A stretch of DNA of 24,609 nucleotides from an uncultured Oscillospiraceae bacterium (GTDB lineage Bacteria > Bacillota > Clostridia > Oscillospirales > Oscillospiraceae), in the NCBI GenBank assembly GCA_934567355.1, contig CAKTJC010000038.1:1-24609 (forward strand). Direction: 5' to 3'. Below are positions 16,857 through 23,923 of this stretch, piece after piece. A model generated the notes under the pieces. It saw only the letters and a program-made list of their open reading frames with translations. It was not told where the DNA came from and did no database searches. The first letter of the stretch is position 1. Each line of letters begins with the position of its first letter. Position numbers and translations under genes: made by a program.

Positions 16857-18567
16857 TCCAGCATATGGCGCGCAGAAGGTCTTTCCGGATGCGATACTCA
16901 GCCAGCGGTATCTGGGTTTTGGACGCCACCAGATTGGTATTGGGGTCAGGAATCATGACGTCCGCCCTGCCCCCGCCATGTAGAGAGCGTACCATGCAGA
17001 AGCCGCCCGCATTCCGAACCGTTGCGGAATCTTCGGTAATCTCTTTGGTGAACCACTCTCTGTCATCCGTACTGACAGCAAAGCCGCAGTCATAGGCAGT
17101 GCATTCCACCGCGCTGGTGATCCGGTGGGTGCGGATGTGTCCGTCGGCGGTCGGTTCGATCGTCGTTTCCACATGGATCCCTTCCATGGGAGACCACCGT
17201 ACGCACAGACCGTTTTCACCGATCACATAGTCTTTTTCAATGGTATTTTTTACAAAGAAATAGCCATACACCTGGAATGCCAGCATACTATCGGGAGCAT
17301 TTTCCGCAAGCGTCACATTGGAGCGGGCAATGCTGAATCCAAATTTGCTGGAATACGCGAATTTTCCATACTTTTCGATGGTATGACTGTGTCCATCCGC
17401 CATAGTTCTTCCCGGCACAAGCGCCACAACATTTCCATCGCCCCGCTGTATCAGCATATTCGCGTGCTCCAGATACTTCAGGCTGCCCAGTTCCGGCAGG
17501 GGGGCGATCGGTGCCCTCCAGTAGGGATGCTCCTCCGGCAGCGCCAGAAACAGGAAAGCCTTCATGGCCCAGTAGGGGGAGCCGGGGGCATTATAGCTTT
17601 CCGACATCTGCAGATTGGGATAACAATATCCGATGGTCAAAACACCGGCATTGTCAAAAATAGGCTGATTGAGCCAGTACACCAAATGCCGGGAGATAAT
17701 GCCCTTGAGCACCGGGAGCGGGAATACCTCCGTACCGCTGAGAACGCATACGGAAAAATATGCAGTCTGGGCAAACTGGTACGTCATGGATCTCCCGTAA
17801 GCAAAGGATTCACCGTTTTCCGAAAACCAGTAGATATAGTCTTTTCCGAATGCCAGCGCCCGCTCCCGGAATCTGGCACAGCGCACAGGATCCTCCTTCT
17901 GCATGAACATGGCATAGATCATACCGTATGTCACCATGACAAAAGGATTGTAATAATCCTTGTCTCCGCCGTTTCCGTCATGATACCATCCGCCGCTGTC
18001 ATAGTAGGCATCAATCAGTTCCAGCCCTTCCTCCATTCCGGATGCATCGTAGGCTCGGCCGACCTTATACATTGCCATATTCGTGATGATCTTAAAAAAC
18101 TGCCAGTTGCATGCACAGCAGGCATGACGGTTGATCTCCCAGAGCCAGTCAATGAGATGATCTTTGCCCTGCTCCGACAGCGGCTCCCAGAGCTTTTCCG
18201 GGCAAAACAGCATGCCAAAGGCAATCGCCGCCATCTCGCAGAATTTCTGATCGTAGTCCCGGCAGGTGTGCCAATATTCGGGATTTTCCGGGTCGGTACC
18301 GGCCTCGATGCCCCGGCGGTAGATCTCTTCAAATTCTGTATCGCTCCCGCCGCCTGCCCAAAACGGGATCAAACCCCAGAGCGGTCTTGCGAATGCCTCC
18401 ATGGGGATCGAATCATTTTCGTAATGGGCGCTGGTCTGCCCTACGTATAAGCGCGCCTTTTGTTCGCTGTACAAAGGTTTCAGCGGATTCAGAATATCCA
18501 GGAGCGCCTTTTCGCACGTCCGCTTTGCCGCAAAATCCTCCAAGGTAAATCTTTTCATTTTTCCCAT
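16750..18567 (-). CDS. DUF2264 protein with altered C-terminus
   Basis: A 605-residue protein of the DUF2264 family, predicted alpha/alpha-barrel followed by a beta-sandwich, found in carbohydrate loci of gut bacteria beside GH88 and lyase genes; its activity is uncharacterised. Recognisable parts: IPMEAFARPLWGLIPFWAGG (about 54-73), NWQFFKIITNMAMYKVG, GWYHDGNGGDKDYYNPFVM, and GDGNVVALVPGRTMADGHSH in the second domain. The start at 18567 follows AAAGGAG. After about residue 560 (NTNLVASKTQIPLAEYRIRKDL) the frame enters the glucuronidase gene out of frame, giving an alien Gly/Pro/Arg-rich tail of about 45 residues that overlaps that gene by 107 bases. The natural stop codon appears lost. Confidence 0.85.
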   Translation of the reverse strand: MGKMKRFTLEDFAAKRTCEKALLDILNPLKPLYSEQKARLYVGQTSAHYENDSIPMEAFARPLWGLIPFWAGGGSDTEFEEIYRRGIEAGTDPENPEYWHTCRDYDQKFCEMAAIAFGMLFCPEKLWEPLSEQGKDHLIDWLWEINRHACCACNWQFFKIITNMAMYKVGRAYDASGMEEGLELIDAYYDSGGWYHDGNGGDKDYYNPFVMVTYGMIYAMFMQKEDPVRCARFRERALAFGKDYIYWFSENGESFAYGRSMTYQFAQTAYFSVCVLSGTEVFPLPVLKGIISRHLVYWLNQPIFDNAGVLTIGYCYPNLQMSESYNAPGSPYWAMKAFLFLALPEEHPYWRAPIAPLPELGSLKYLEHANMLIQRGDGNVVALVPGRTMADGHSHTIEKYGKFAYSSKFGFSIARSNVTLAENAPDSMLAFQVYGYFFVKNTIEKDYVIGENGLCVRWSPMEGIHVETTIEPTADGHIRTHRITSAVECTAYDCGFAVSTDDREWFTKEITEDSATVRNAGGFCMVRSLHGGGRADVMIPDPNTNLVASKTQIPLAEYRIRKDLLRAICWNEPPGGSALRCGDPRGGGVSQWEIPGNPQGGIPAV

Positions 18568-18614
18568 CCAGAGTTCTCCTTTATCAGCGATTTGGCTTTC
18601 TCAAGCCGCTGTTT

Positions 18615-19769
18615 CTACCAATAGCTGTTCCATTTCTTGCTCAGGCGCGTCAGCGCTTCCATATAGAAGTAATCGCCCCAGCTGACGCATTCGTCTACCC
18701 CCTCCGGTGTGCAGGTGTTATAGGGGGATTTCTTAGAATAAGTGCCATGGAGCAGCTGCCCGTCGGATGGCGAGTCACAGCCGATGGAATAATTTTCTGC
18801 AAGGCTGCCGACCATACGCCGGGCAAGCTCCCGGCAGCGGTCTGCCTCTTGCCCGCTGAAATTCGGCGCCATTTCCAGCAACCCACATGCAACGATCGCC
18901 GCACTGGAGGAATCTCTGGGCTCTCCGGAGCCGTCCGAGAAGATCAGATCCCAATAAGGTATCATATCCTCCGGAAGCCGCGTCAGATAGTAGCTTAACG
19001 CCTTGCGGAAATAATCCACGCATCGGGGATCCTTTGTATAACGGTAGCTGAGGGCCATTCCATAGATCGCCCACGCCTGTCCTCTTGCCCAGGCAGAATC
19101 GTCCCGGTAGCCTTGGCAGGTCACGCCCCTGACGCACTCTCCGGTATTCGGATCCAGAAAATAAGTGTGGTAGGTCGAGCCGTCATTGCGGAAGGAATAT
19201 TTCAGGCAGGTATCCGTATGTCGCAGGGCGATCTTCCGATATACCTGGTTTCCGGTGACGTCTGACGCCCAGTACAGCAGAGGGAGGTTCAGCAGGCAAT
19301 CAATGATATACCGGTAGTTCTCCGCTTCCCCCATGGCGCCCCACGCCTGTAAGAAGCCGCCGACCTTCTGGAACCGGGTGATCAGCTGATCCGCCGCAAG
19401 GAGCGCTGCTTCCTTTGCCATTTCACAGCCCGTCAGCATCCATGCTGATACGCAGGACGGGCTGTACAGGAATCCCATGTCGTGATGATCAACTTCAATT
19501 TTATTCCTGATACGGCGGCAGAAGCTTTCCACCTGGATCAGGCCTGCATTCCTAAATGCAGGGTCGCCTGTATGCTCATAGGCAAGCCATATCTCGCCGG
19601 GCCAGAATCCGCAGGTCCATTGGTTATTCTCGCAGGGATGGTACACATTTCCAATGCCGGAATGATTCTGGCAGGTGTAGGTGAACTCCGGCAGATTTCT
19701 GCGCACCTGGGCAGCGGCCCGGTCGAGCGCCGCAGCTACTGCTTCACACGAAATCGGTTCCGGTTTCAT
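18615..19769 (-). CDS. GH88 unsaturated glucuronyl hydrolase
   Basis: A 384-residue cytoplasmic (alpha/alpha)6-barrel enzyme that removes the 4,5-unsaturated uronic acid left at the non-reducing end of oligosaccharides by polysaccharide lyases (chondroitin, heparin, hyaluronan, gellan fragments). NNQWTCGFWPGEIWLAYEHT, HHDMGF with catalytic Asp97, the second Asp157 in IIDCLLNLPLL, and DDSAWARGQAWAIYG are diagnostic. No signal peptide. The ATG lies four bases after the stop codon of the upstream permease gene, indicating one transcript. The enzyme fits the ABC importer upstream: lyase products are taken up, then trimmed inside the cell. Exact length and all motifs are intact. Confidence 0.94.
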   Translation of the reverse strand: MKPEPISCEAVAAALDRAAAQVRRNLPEFTYTCQNHSGIGNVYHPCENNQWTCGFWPGEIWLAYEHTGDPAFRNAGLIQVESFCRRIRNKIEVDHHDMGFLYSPSCVSAWMLTGCEMAKEAALLAADQLITRFQKVGGFLQAWGAMGEAENYRYIIDCLLNLPLLYWASDVTGNQVYRKIALRHTDTCLKYSFRNDGSTYHTYFLDPNTGECVRGVTCQGYRDDSAWARGQAWAIYGMALSYRYTKDPRCVDYFRKALSYYLTRLPEDMIPYWDLIFSDGSGEPRDSSSAAIVACGLLEMAPNFSGQEADRCRELARRMVGSLAENYSIGCDSPSDGQLLHGTYSKKSPYNTCTPEGVDECVSWGDYFYMEALTRLSKKWNSYW

Positions 19770-19773
19770 TCAG

Positions 19774-20607
19774 TTACCCCTTCAAGCCGCTGGTGGCAAT
19801 ACCCTGCACAAAATACTTCTGCAGCGCCAGGAACACGACCAGTACCGGGATCAGCGCGACCACGGAGGCAGCCATGATCAGGCCATACTTAGAGGAATAC
19901 TGGCCGATGAACATCCGCAGCCCAAGCTGCAATGTTTTCTTTTCCTGCGTATGCAAATACAGCTGGGGGCCGAGGAAGTCGTTCCAGGTATTGACAAAGG
20001 TGAAAATCGTCAATGTCGCCAGACTGGGCTTGGACAGCGGCACCATGATGCGCCACCAGATGCCGTATTCCGTCATGCCATCGATTCGAGCCGCCTCGCA
20101 AAGATCGTTGGGGATCCCATCATAGAACTGCTTCATCATAAACACACCAAACGCTGAGAATGCCTGCAGGCAGACCATTGCCAGGAGTTTGTCATTGAGT
20201 CCCATGCCGCTCATCATGATGAACTGGGGCACCATGTACACCTGCCAAGGCATTGCGATGGTCGCAATGTAACCCAGGAAGAGGAAATTGCGCCCCTTGA
20301 AGCGAAGCTTTGAAAAAGCATAGGCGGCAAAGCTGGAAGTCAGGAGCTGCAGGATTGTCACTACAATGGTCAGGTATACCGTATTGCTCACAAACTTGAG
20401 AAGCGGGATCTTTGTCCAGATATCCACATAGTTTTTCCACCTGGGATTGGACGGGATCCACTCCATGGGCCATGCAAAAACATCCTTATTCAGCTTCAGG
20501 GAGGCAGACAGCATCCAGACGAAGGGAATGGCCGTGAACAGCGTCAAAATGGCCAGAATTACATAGGCAACGACCTTACTTGCGGGTTTTTTACAATTGC
20601 GTTTCAT
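19774..20607 (-). CDS. ABC sugar transporter permease (MalG/UgpE type)
   Basis: A 277-residue inner-membrane subunit with six predicted helices. It begins with a basic cytoplasmic segment (KRNCKKPASK) before helix 1, and has the EAA loop EAARIDGMTEYGIWWRIMVPL near residues 191-211 that contacts the ATPase. The end SGLKG is typical of CUT1-family MalG proteins. AGGAGG lies six bases before the ATG. It pairs with the MalF-type permease 12 bases upstream. No ATPase gene is present here, as in many Clostridia where a shared MsmX-like ATPase serves several importers. Confidence 0.94.
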   Translation of the reverse strand: MKRNCKKPASKVVAYVILAILTLFTAIPFVWMLSASLKLNKDVFAWPMEWIPSNPRWKNYVDIWTKIPLLKFVSNTVYLTIVVTILQLLTSSFAAYAFSKLRFKGRNFLFLGYIATIAMPWQVYMVPQFIMMSGMGLNDKLLAMVCLQAFSAFGVFMMKQFYDGIPNDLCEAARIDGMTEYGIWWRIMVPLSKPSLATLTIFTFVNTWNDFLGPQLYLHTQEKKTLQLGLRMFIGQYSSKYGLIMAASVVALIPVLVVFLALQKYFVQGIATSGLKG

Positions 20608-20619
20608 GTTTCTGCCTCC

Positions 20620-21571
20620 TTACTGTGCCATCTTCTGTTCGCCCCGGAACTGCACCAACGTCACAATCAGAACCAAGGCAAACAGCACCATTGCCACTGC
20701 ACTGGCATAGCCAAAATTACGGGACACAAACGCATTGTCATAGATATAAGAAACAAGGACACGGGTCTTACCGCCAGGGCCGAAATTGGTGATCATCAGG
20801 AAGATGTCATACACCTTGAAGCACTGGATCGTAAGCATGACTGTGATGAAAAACGTGGTAGGCCTCAGCTGGGGCAGTGTCACATAGCGGAACTTCTGCC
20901 AGCCGCTGGCACCATCCAGCACTGCTGCCTCGTATAGCTCCGGGCTGATTCCCTGCAGGCCTGCCAGATAAATAATCATGAAATAGCCCATGAATTTCCA
21001 GATGGAGAAGAGGATCACTGTCCCCATGCAGATGAACCAGTTGGGATCCGCAGACCAGCGGGGGAGTTTTTCAACACCAAGGGAATAAAGGATCATATTT
21101 ACAGGTCCCATCGAGGGATTAAAGAGCATATTCCAAACTGCAGTGACAGCGACCATCGACGCGACATAGGGGAAAAACATCATGGTACGGAAGAAGTTCC
21201 GGGCAAATATTTTTTGGTTCAGAAGGATCGCAAGCCCCAGTGATGCCGCCATCGTCAGAGGAACCGTGATCAGTGCATATACGATCGTATTAAACAACGC
21301 CTGCCGGAATTTTTTGTCGCTGAGCAAACCTTTGAAGTTTTCCAGACCAACAAACTCGATGGGATTTGCCCAGGAACCGTCCCATTTCAAAAAAGCCAGA
21401 ATAATTGCCAGGATCATCGGCACCAGTGTAAACACCGCAAAACCAATAAAGTTGGGAGCAATGAAGCTGTAAGCAACGAGCCTTTTATTATAGACCCGCC
21501 GCCTTCTGGATGCCTGTGCCGCCAGCGCTGCACCCCCCCTGTGAGACGGTGCTGCTTTTACTTTTTAACAT
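20620..21571 (-). CDS. ABC sugar transporter permease (MalF/UgpA type), frameshifted near the 5' end
   Basis: A CUT1-type permease with six predicted helices and the EAA loop YEAAVLDGASGWQKFRYVTLPQL. The main frame (recognisable from RRRRVYNKRLVAYSFIAPN to the stop at 20620) has no usable start before helix 1: the GTG at 21435 lies inside it. A well-placed ATG at 21571 with an AGAGG site (MLKSKSSTVSQGG) is in another frame, and the two frames join smoothly if the G7 tract (plus-strand C7, 21533-21539) had six bases. The coordinates given span the corrected gene of about 316 residues. The shift may be a sequencing error, slipped-strand variation or real decay. Family and partner roles are as for the adjoining permease, which starts 12 bases downstream. 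Confidence 0.85.
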
Positions 21572-21606
21572 ATCATCATCCTCTTGCTTGCAAATTGCAA
21601 AGACAA

Positions 21607-21631
21607 GGCGGGGCGGGAAAACCGCCCCGCC
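21607..21631 (-). promoter_or_regulatory. Intercistronic GC hairpin between binding protein and permease genes
   Basis: GGCGGGGCGG (21607-21616) and CCGCCCCGCC (21622-21631) form a perfect 10-bp stem with a five-base loop and no strong U-tract. Hairpins at this place in sugar ABC operons commonly protect the binding-protein mRNA and reduce permease expression, as between malE and malF. Confidence 0.65.
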
Positions 21632-21666
21632 GTCCATGTAACGGGTTAATTGTGAATCCGGTGAGA

Positions 21667-22197
21667 TCAGCCGCCCAGGATGGCACTGACTTCCTCATTC
21701 ATCTTGGCAATGCCCTCTTCGATGGTCAATGCGCCGGTCATGATGCCATCATGTGCCTCGTTCAGGACGACCTCGATGTCAGCTGCCTTGTCGTGCATGG
21801 GCATTTCCAGATAGACCTGCGCAGTGGCCAGAGCCTCCTTGCTGTTCTCGTCAGTGGGGAAACCATCCTGCGCAGCCAGCAGCTCCAGAACATCAGCAGT
21901 CTTGATTGCGGGGAAGGTTCCGGTCTGAGCCAGAATTGCAGCGCCTTCCGCACCGGCTACGAACTTGGCAAAATCGATTGCGGCATCCTGCTTCTTGGAG
22001 TTTGCTGCAACAGCGATGGAGGTGATGGTACCAAGGGTAGTGCCGGCCTCAACGCCTGCGGGGTGAGGATACTTGACAATGCCCCAGTTGGCAGCCTGAG
22101 ACTCGCCGGTCTTGACCTTTTCGATCTGCGTGGGGATGAACCAGCTGCCCATATTCATCATGGCAACCTGATTGTTGAAGAACACGCCGGAAAAATG
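21667..22197 (-). pseudogene. ABC sugar-binding protein, 5' half missing
   Basis: About 177 C-terminal residues of a family 1 extracellular solute-binding protein (normally about 420-450). Visible features: NNQVAMMNMGSWFIPTQIE, the GIVKYPHPAG segment, GTITSIAVAANSKKQDAAIDFAKFV and the C-terminal GIMTGALTIEEGIAKMNEEV. The lipoprotein signal and first lobe are absent: at about 22190-22205 the sequence changes to phage DNA on the opposite strand. With it the operon has lost its first gene's start and probably its promoter. In its intact state it would capture oligosaccharides for the two permeases downstream. The ATG/GTG codons left in the frame have no plausible translation signal. Confidence 0.88.
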
Positions 22198-22204
22198 GGC
22201 GGGG

Positions 22205-22702
22205 CCGGCTAAGGCGGGAAAAAACTACCAGGCAGACCAGCGGCAATATGCGGATTTTGTAAACGTTTTGGGTGGAAAAGCGCCAAAAACATTTGCAAAG
22301 TTCCAGGATTTGAAGTATAATGACAAGGAATCGTGGGAAAAGCTTTGCGAAACGAAGCATCAGACGCAAACGGTAAAAGCAGCACCATGCATGACAACAC
22401 CGAAAAAGTTCACGGAGTATTTTCTGAAACCGGGGGCGAAGCACGCCGAACAATTTTTTGATGTTGGATATTCCACTGATGATCCCCTTCGGCTGCGTTA
22501 TGATATGGCAAGGCAGTTTGACATGAGTAAGGCCGTTGAGGTCAAGGATTTGAGCGGCGGTGCAAGGCGGTTTAACATCTACATGGAGCTTGGCGTTACA
22601 AAGAAACGGCTTTTTGTCACCGGATGGGTGCAGGATACGCCGGATAGCAAACCGAGGATCGTGACCAGTTTTAGAAAAAACGAGGGAAGAATGAATGATT
22701 AA
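22205..22702 (+). CDS. Phage minor head protein C-terminus with DUF6883 domain, 5'-truncated
   Basis: The first part (GKNYQADQRQYADFVNVLGG, then APKTFAKFQDLKYND) resembles the end of SPP1 gp7/Mu gpF-type minor head proteins of Clostridial phages. After a short linker a domain of about 95 residues follows, with KFTEYFLKPGAKHAEQFFDV, a GYS-x6-LRYD segment and GVTKKRLFVTGW, which I assign to DUF6883. DUF6883 is seen at the C-termini of phage head proteins and of polymorphic-toxin-like proteins; its activity is unknown. The 5' end is lost: codons before about 22205 are antisense of the sugar-binding gene and no start signal is visible. It overlaps the next gene by eight bases. Domain names are from memory of family patterns, so moderately sure. 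Confidence 0.7.
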   Translation, partial: PAKAGKNYQADQRQYADFVNVLGGKAPKTFAKFQDLKYNDKESWEKLCETKHQTQTVKAAPCMTTPKKFTEYFLKPGAKHAEQFFDVGYSTDDPLRLRYDMARQFDMSKAVEVKDLSGGARRFNIYMELGVTKKRLFVTGWVQDTPDSKPRIVTSFRKNEGRMND

Positions 22703-22850
22703 AGAATATGATCATGTAAAAGTCTTAAAGACGGGAGAAACAGGAATTATTGTTGACATCCGTGATACTGGCGGCGTTTATTATCTTGTGGAGTTGGATA
22801 AGGATAATGAGCTTATCGACTGCCGGGAATCGGATATTGAAAAAATTTAG
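22695..22850 (+). CDS. DUF4926-like small protein, possible immunity partner
   Basis: A 51-residue acidic protein beginning MIKEYDHVKVLKTGETGII and continuing with a YYLVELD strand; the G-x-x-G-x-V/I-V pattern followed by a V/L-E strand is that of the small beta-barrel DUF4926 family. Its ATG lies inside the end of the DUF6883 gene (eight-base overlap), with GAGGGAAG upstream, so translation is coupled. Genes of this family are often found directly after DUF6883 domains, an arrangement like toxin-immunity pairs. That role is inference; no biochemical function is known to me. Confidence 0.65.
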   Translation: MIKEYDHVKVLKTGETGIIVDIRDTGGVYYLVELDKDNELIDCRESDIEKI

Positions 22851-22984
22851 GCCAGACACTGCATCTTCCAACCAGATAAAAAAGCGGCGGGCTGGAATCC
22901 CTGCCGGTGGCGGGCTATGCGTATGCGCCGCCACGAAAAGGCAAAAGGCTGGCTCTGGAAGAACGGGATCGGAGGTGGGACGCT

Positions 22985-23389
22985 TTGAGCGCTGATTTTG
23001 TGGACAACTCTGCCCAACTGCTGGCGGCGTTCCGGGATGCCTGCGAACGCGGGCTGTGGCGCTGCGGGGAGAAGGCGGAGGAATACGCGAAGGATTTATG
23101 CCCGGTTGACACCGGCAATCTGCGAAACAGCATTACTCACACGGAGCACGCGGAGGCGGGCGGCGGGGAAATGTATGTGGGCACGGATGTGGATTACGCC
23201 GCATACCAGGAGATGGGAACCGGCATATACATCCCCGGCGGCAGGCCGACACCCTGGTGCTACCAGGACGCCCAGGGCTTATGGCACTGGACGGCAGGCA
23301 ACCAGGCGCACCCGTTTATCAAGCCCTCCATCGCAGGGCACGAAAAGACGTACTTGAACATCCTGAAAAATGAGCTGGAGGGCAAATAA
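22985..23389 (+). CDS. HK97 gp10-like phage morphogenesis protein
   Basis: A 134-residue protein of the HK97-gp10/tail-completion family, which sits at the head-tail joint. The signature CPVDTGNLRNSI, then MYVGTDVDYAAYQEMGTG and the closing AHPFIKPSI, are all present in the usual order. The start is taken as TTG at 22985: GGAGGT lies nine bases before it and the protein then begins MSADFVDNSAQLL, as in relatives. The GTG at 22907 would add 26 residues without a binding site. The TTG overlaps the TGA of a short upstream frame (TTGA). A terminator follows directly, which is unusual inside a phage structural operon. Confidence 0.88.
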   Translation: MSADFVDNSAQLLAAFRDACERGLWRCGEKAEEYAKDLCPVDTGNLRNSITHTEHAEAGGGEMYVGTDVDYAAYQEMGTGIYIPGGRPTPWCYQDAQGLWHWTAGNQAHPFIKPSIAGHEKTYLNILKNELEGK

Positions 23390-23393
23390 AAAA

Positions 23394-23420
23394 GGAGGGC
23401 TTCGTGCCCTCCCCCTTTTT
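23394..23420 (+). terminator. Terminator after the gp10-like gene
   Basis: GGAGGGC (23394-23400) pairs with GCCCTCC (23406-23412), followed by CCC and five T residues; flanking A and T runs extend the stem. Confidence 0.85.
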
Positions 23421-23473
23421 ATTCGTCACAGTATTTTGCCTGCATCAGTGCCCATTCATGTTCACAAAAAACG

Positions 23474-23524
23474 AAAGCAGCCCGTTTGGCGCATGAAAGT
23501 TTGCGTTAAACGGGCTGCTTTTTT
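23474..23524. terminator. Second strong hairpin, probably bidirectional terminator
   Basis: AAAGCAGCCCGTTT (23474-23487) pairs perfectly with AAACGGGCTGCTTT (23508-23521); the loop can add a CGCA/TGCG stem. T-rich flanks on both sides allow termination in either direction. Confidence 0.75.
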
Positions 23525-23583
23525 GCTATGATGGGGGGTAAAGGGGAAATGAAAAAATGCGTATCACGACCCTGATGATATGG

Positions 23584-23589
23584 TACAAT
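23584..23589 (+). promoter_or_regulatory. Possible extended -10 for the small ORF at 23630
   Basis: TACAAT preceded by TGG forms an extended -10; no good -35 is visible 16-18 bp upstream. It lies 41 bases before the small ORF, in a stretch isolated by terminators. Confidence 0.4.
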
Positions 23590-23629
23590 CGGGGTGGAAG
23601 GGGAAAAGCGGCGCATTTGAGGGCTGGAT

Positions 23630-23872
23630 ATGAGCAATGAAGAAATCATAAAAATAATCGAGGCCATTATCAAGCGCGGGAACGATGTGGAGATCCGGCG
23701 CAAGGGAGACGGGTATATTATCCTGGAAATCAAAAAACAATTAAATATTCTTCTCCCGCGTAATCGGGCGCGGGAAAGGGCAATCGGAGCCAAGCAATAC
23801 GCAGTAAATGCGTGTTGTTTGGCTCCTTTTTTATTTATTCAGGCAAAATCCGCAAAGCAGCGCGGTTTTTGA
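23630..23872 (+). CDS. Small conserved-type protein, probably 44 residues with a frameshifted end
   Basis: As read, this frame gives 80 residues, of which the first ~36 (MSNEEIIKIIEAIIKRGN, then a DGYIILEIKK strand) look like a compact helix-plus-sheet protein often seen singly in Clostridial genomes and mobile elements. The remainder reads through a strong terminator and is not credible. If the A6 tract at 23732-23737 had seven bases, the frame would continue TIKYSSPA and stop at the TAA at 23761-23763, just before the hairpin. No function is known. It has its own likely promoter and terminators, so it behaves as a cargo gene between gp10 and scaffold genes. Confidence 0.5.
   Translation: MSNEEIIKIIEAIIKRGNDVEIRRKGDGYIILEIKKQLNILLPRNRARERAIGAKQYAVNACCLAPFLFIQAKSAKQRGF
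23786..23832 (+). terminator. Long 18-bp hairpin terminator
   Basis: The arms 23786-23803 and 23809-23826 pair over 18 bases with two G-U pairs around a five-base loop, followed by six T residues. It lies 22 bases after the inferred natural stop of the small ORF. Confidence 0.9.
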
Positions 23873-23923
23873 TAACACAGTCGCCCCCGAAGGAATGGGG
23901 CCGAAGAAAAGGAGACTGACACA

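Noticed and set aside
17125..18450. A 441-codon plus-strand frame opposite DUF2264
   Set aside because: Shadow of the DUF2264 gene; no ribosome binding site or recognisable domain.
21607..21631. GC hairpin considered as an operon terminator
   Set aside because: No proper U-tract follows on the minus strand, and the permease genes downstream belong to the same functional operon.
23423..23510. Minus-strand frame ending FCEHEWALMQAKYCDE
   Set aside because: It looks slightly protein-like, but it is preceded by a stop codon with no start signal and lies in a terminator hairpin; too short to call.
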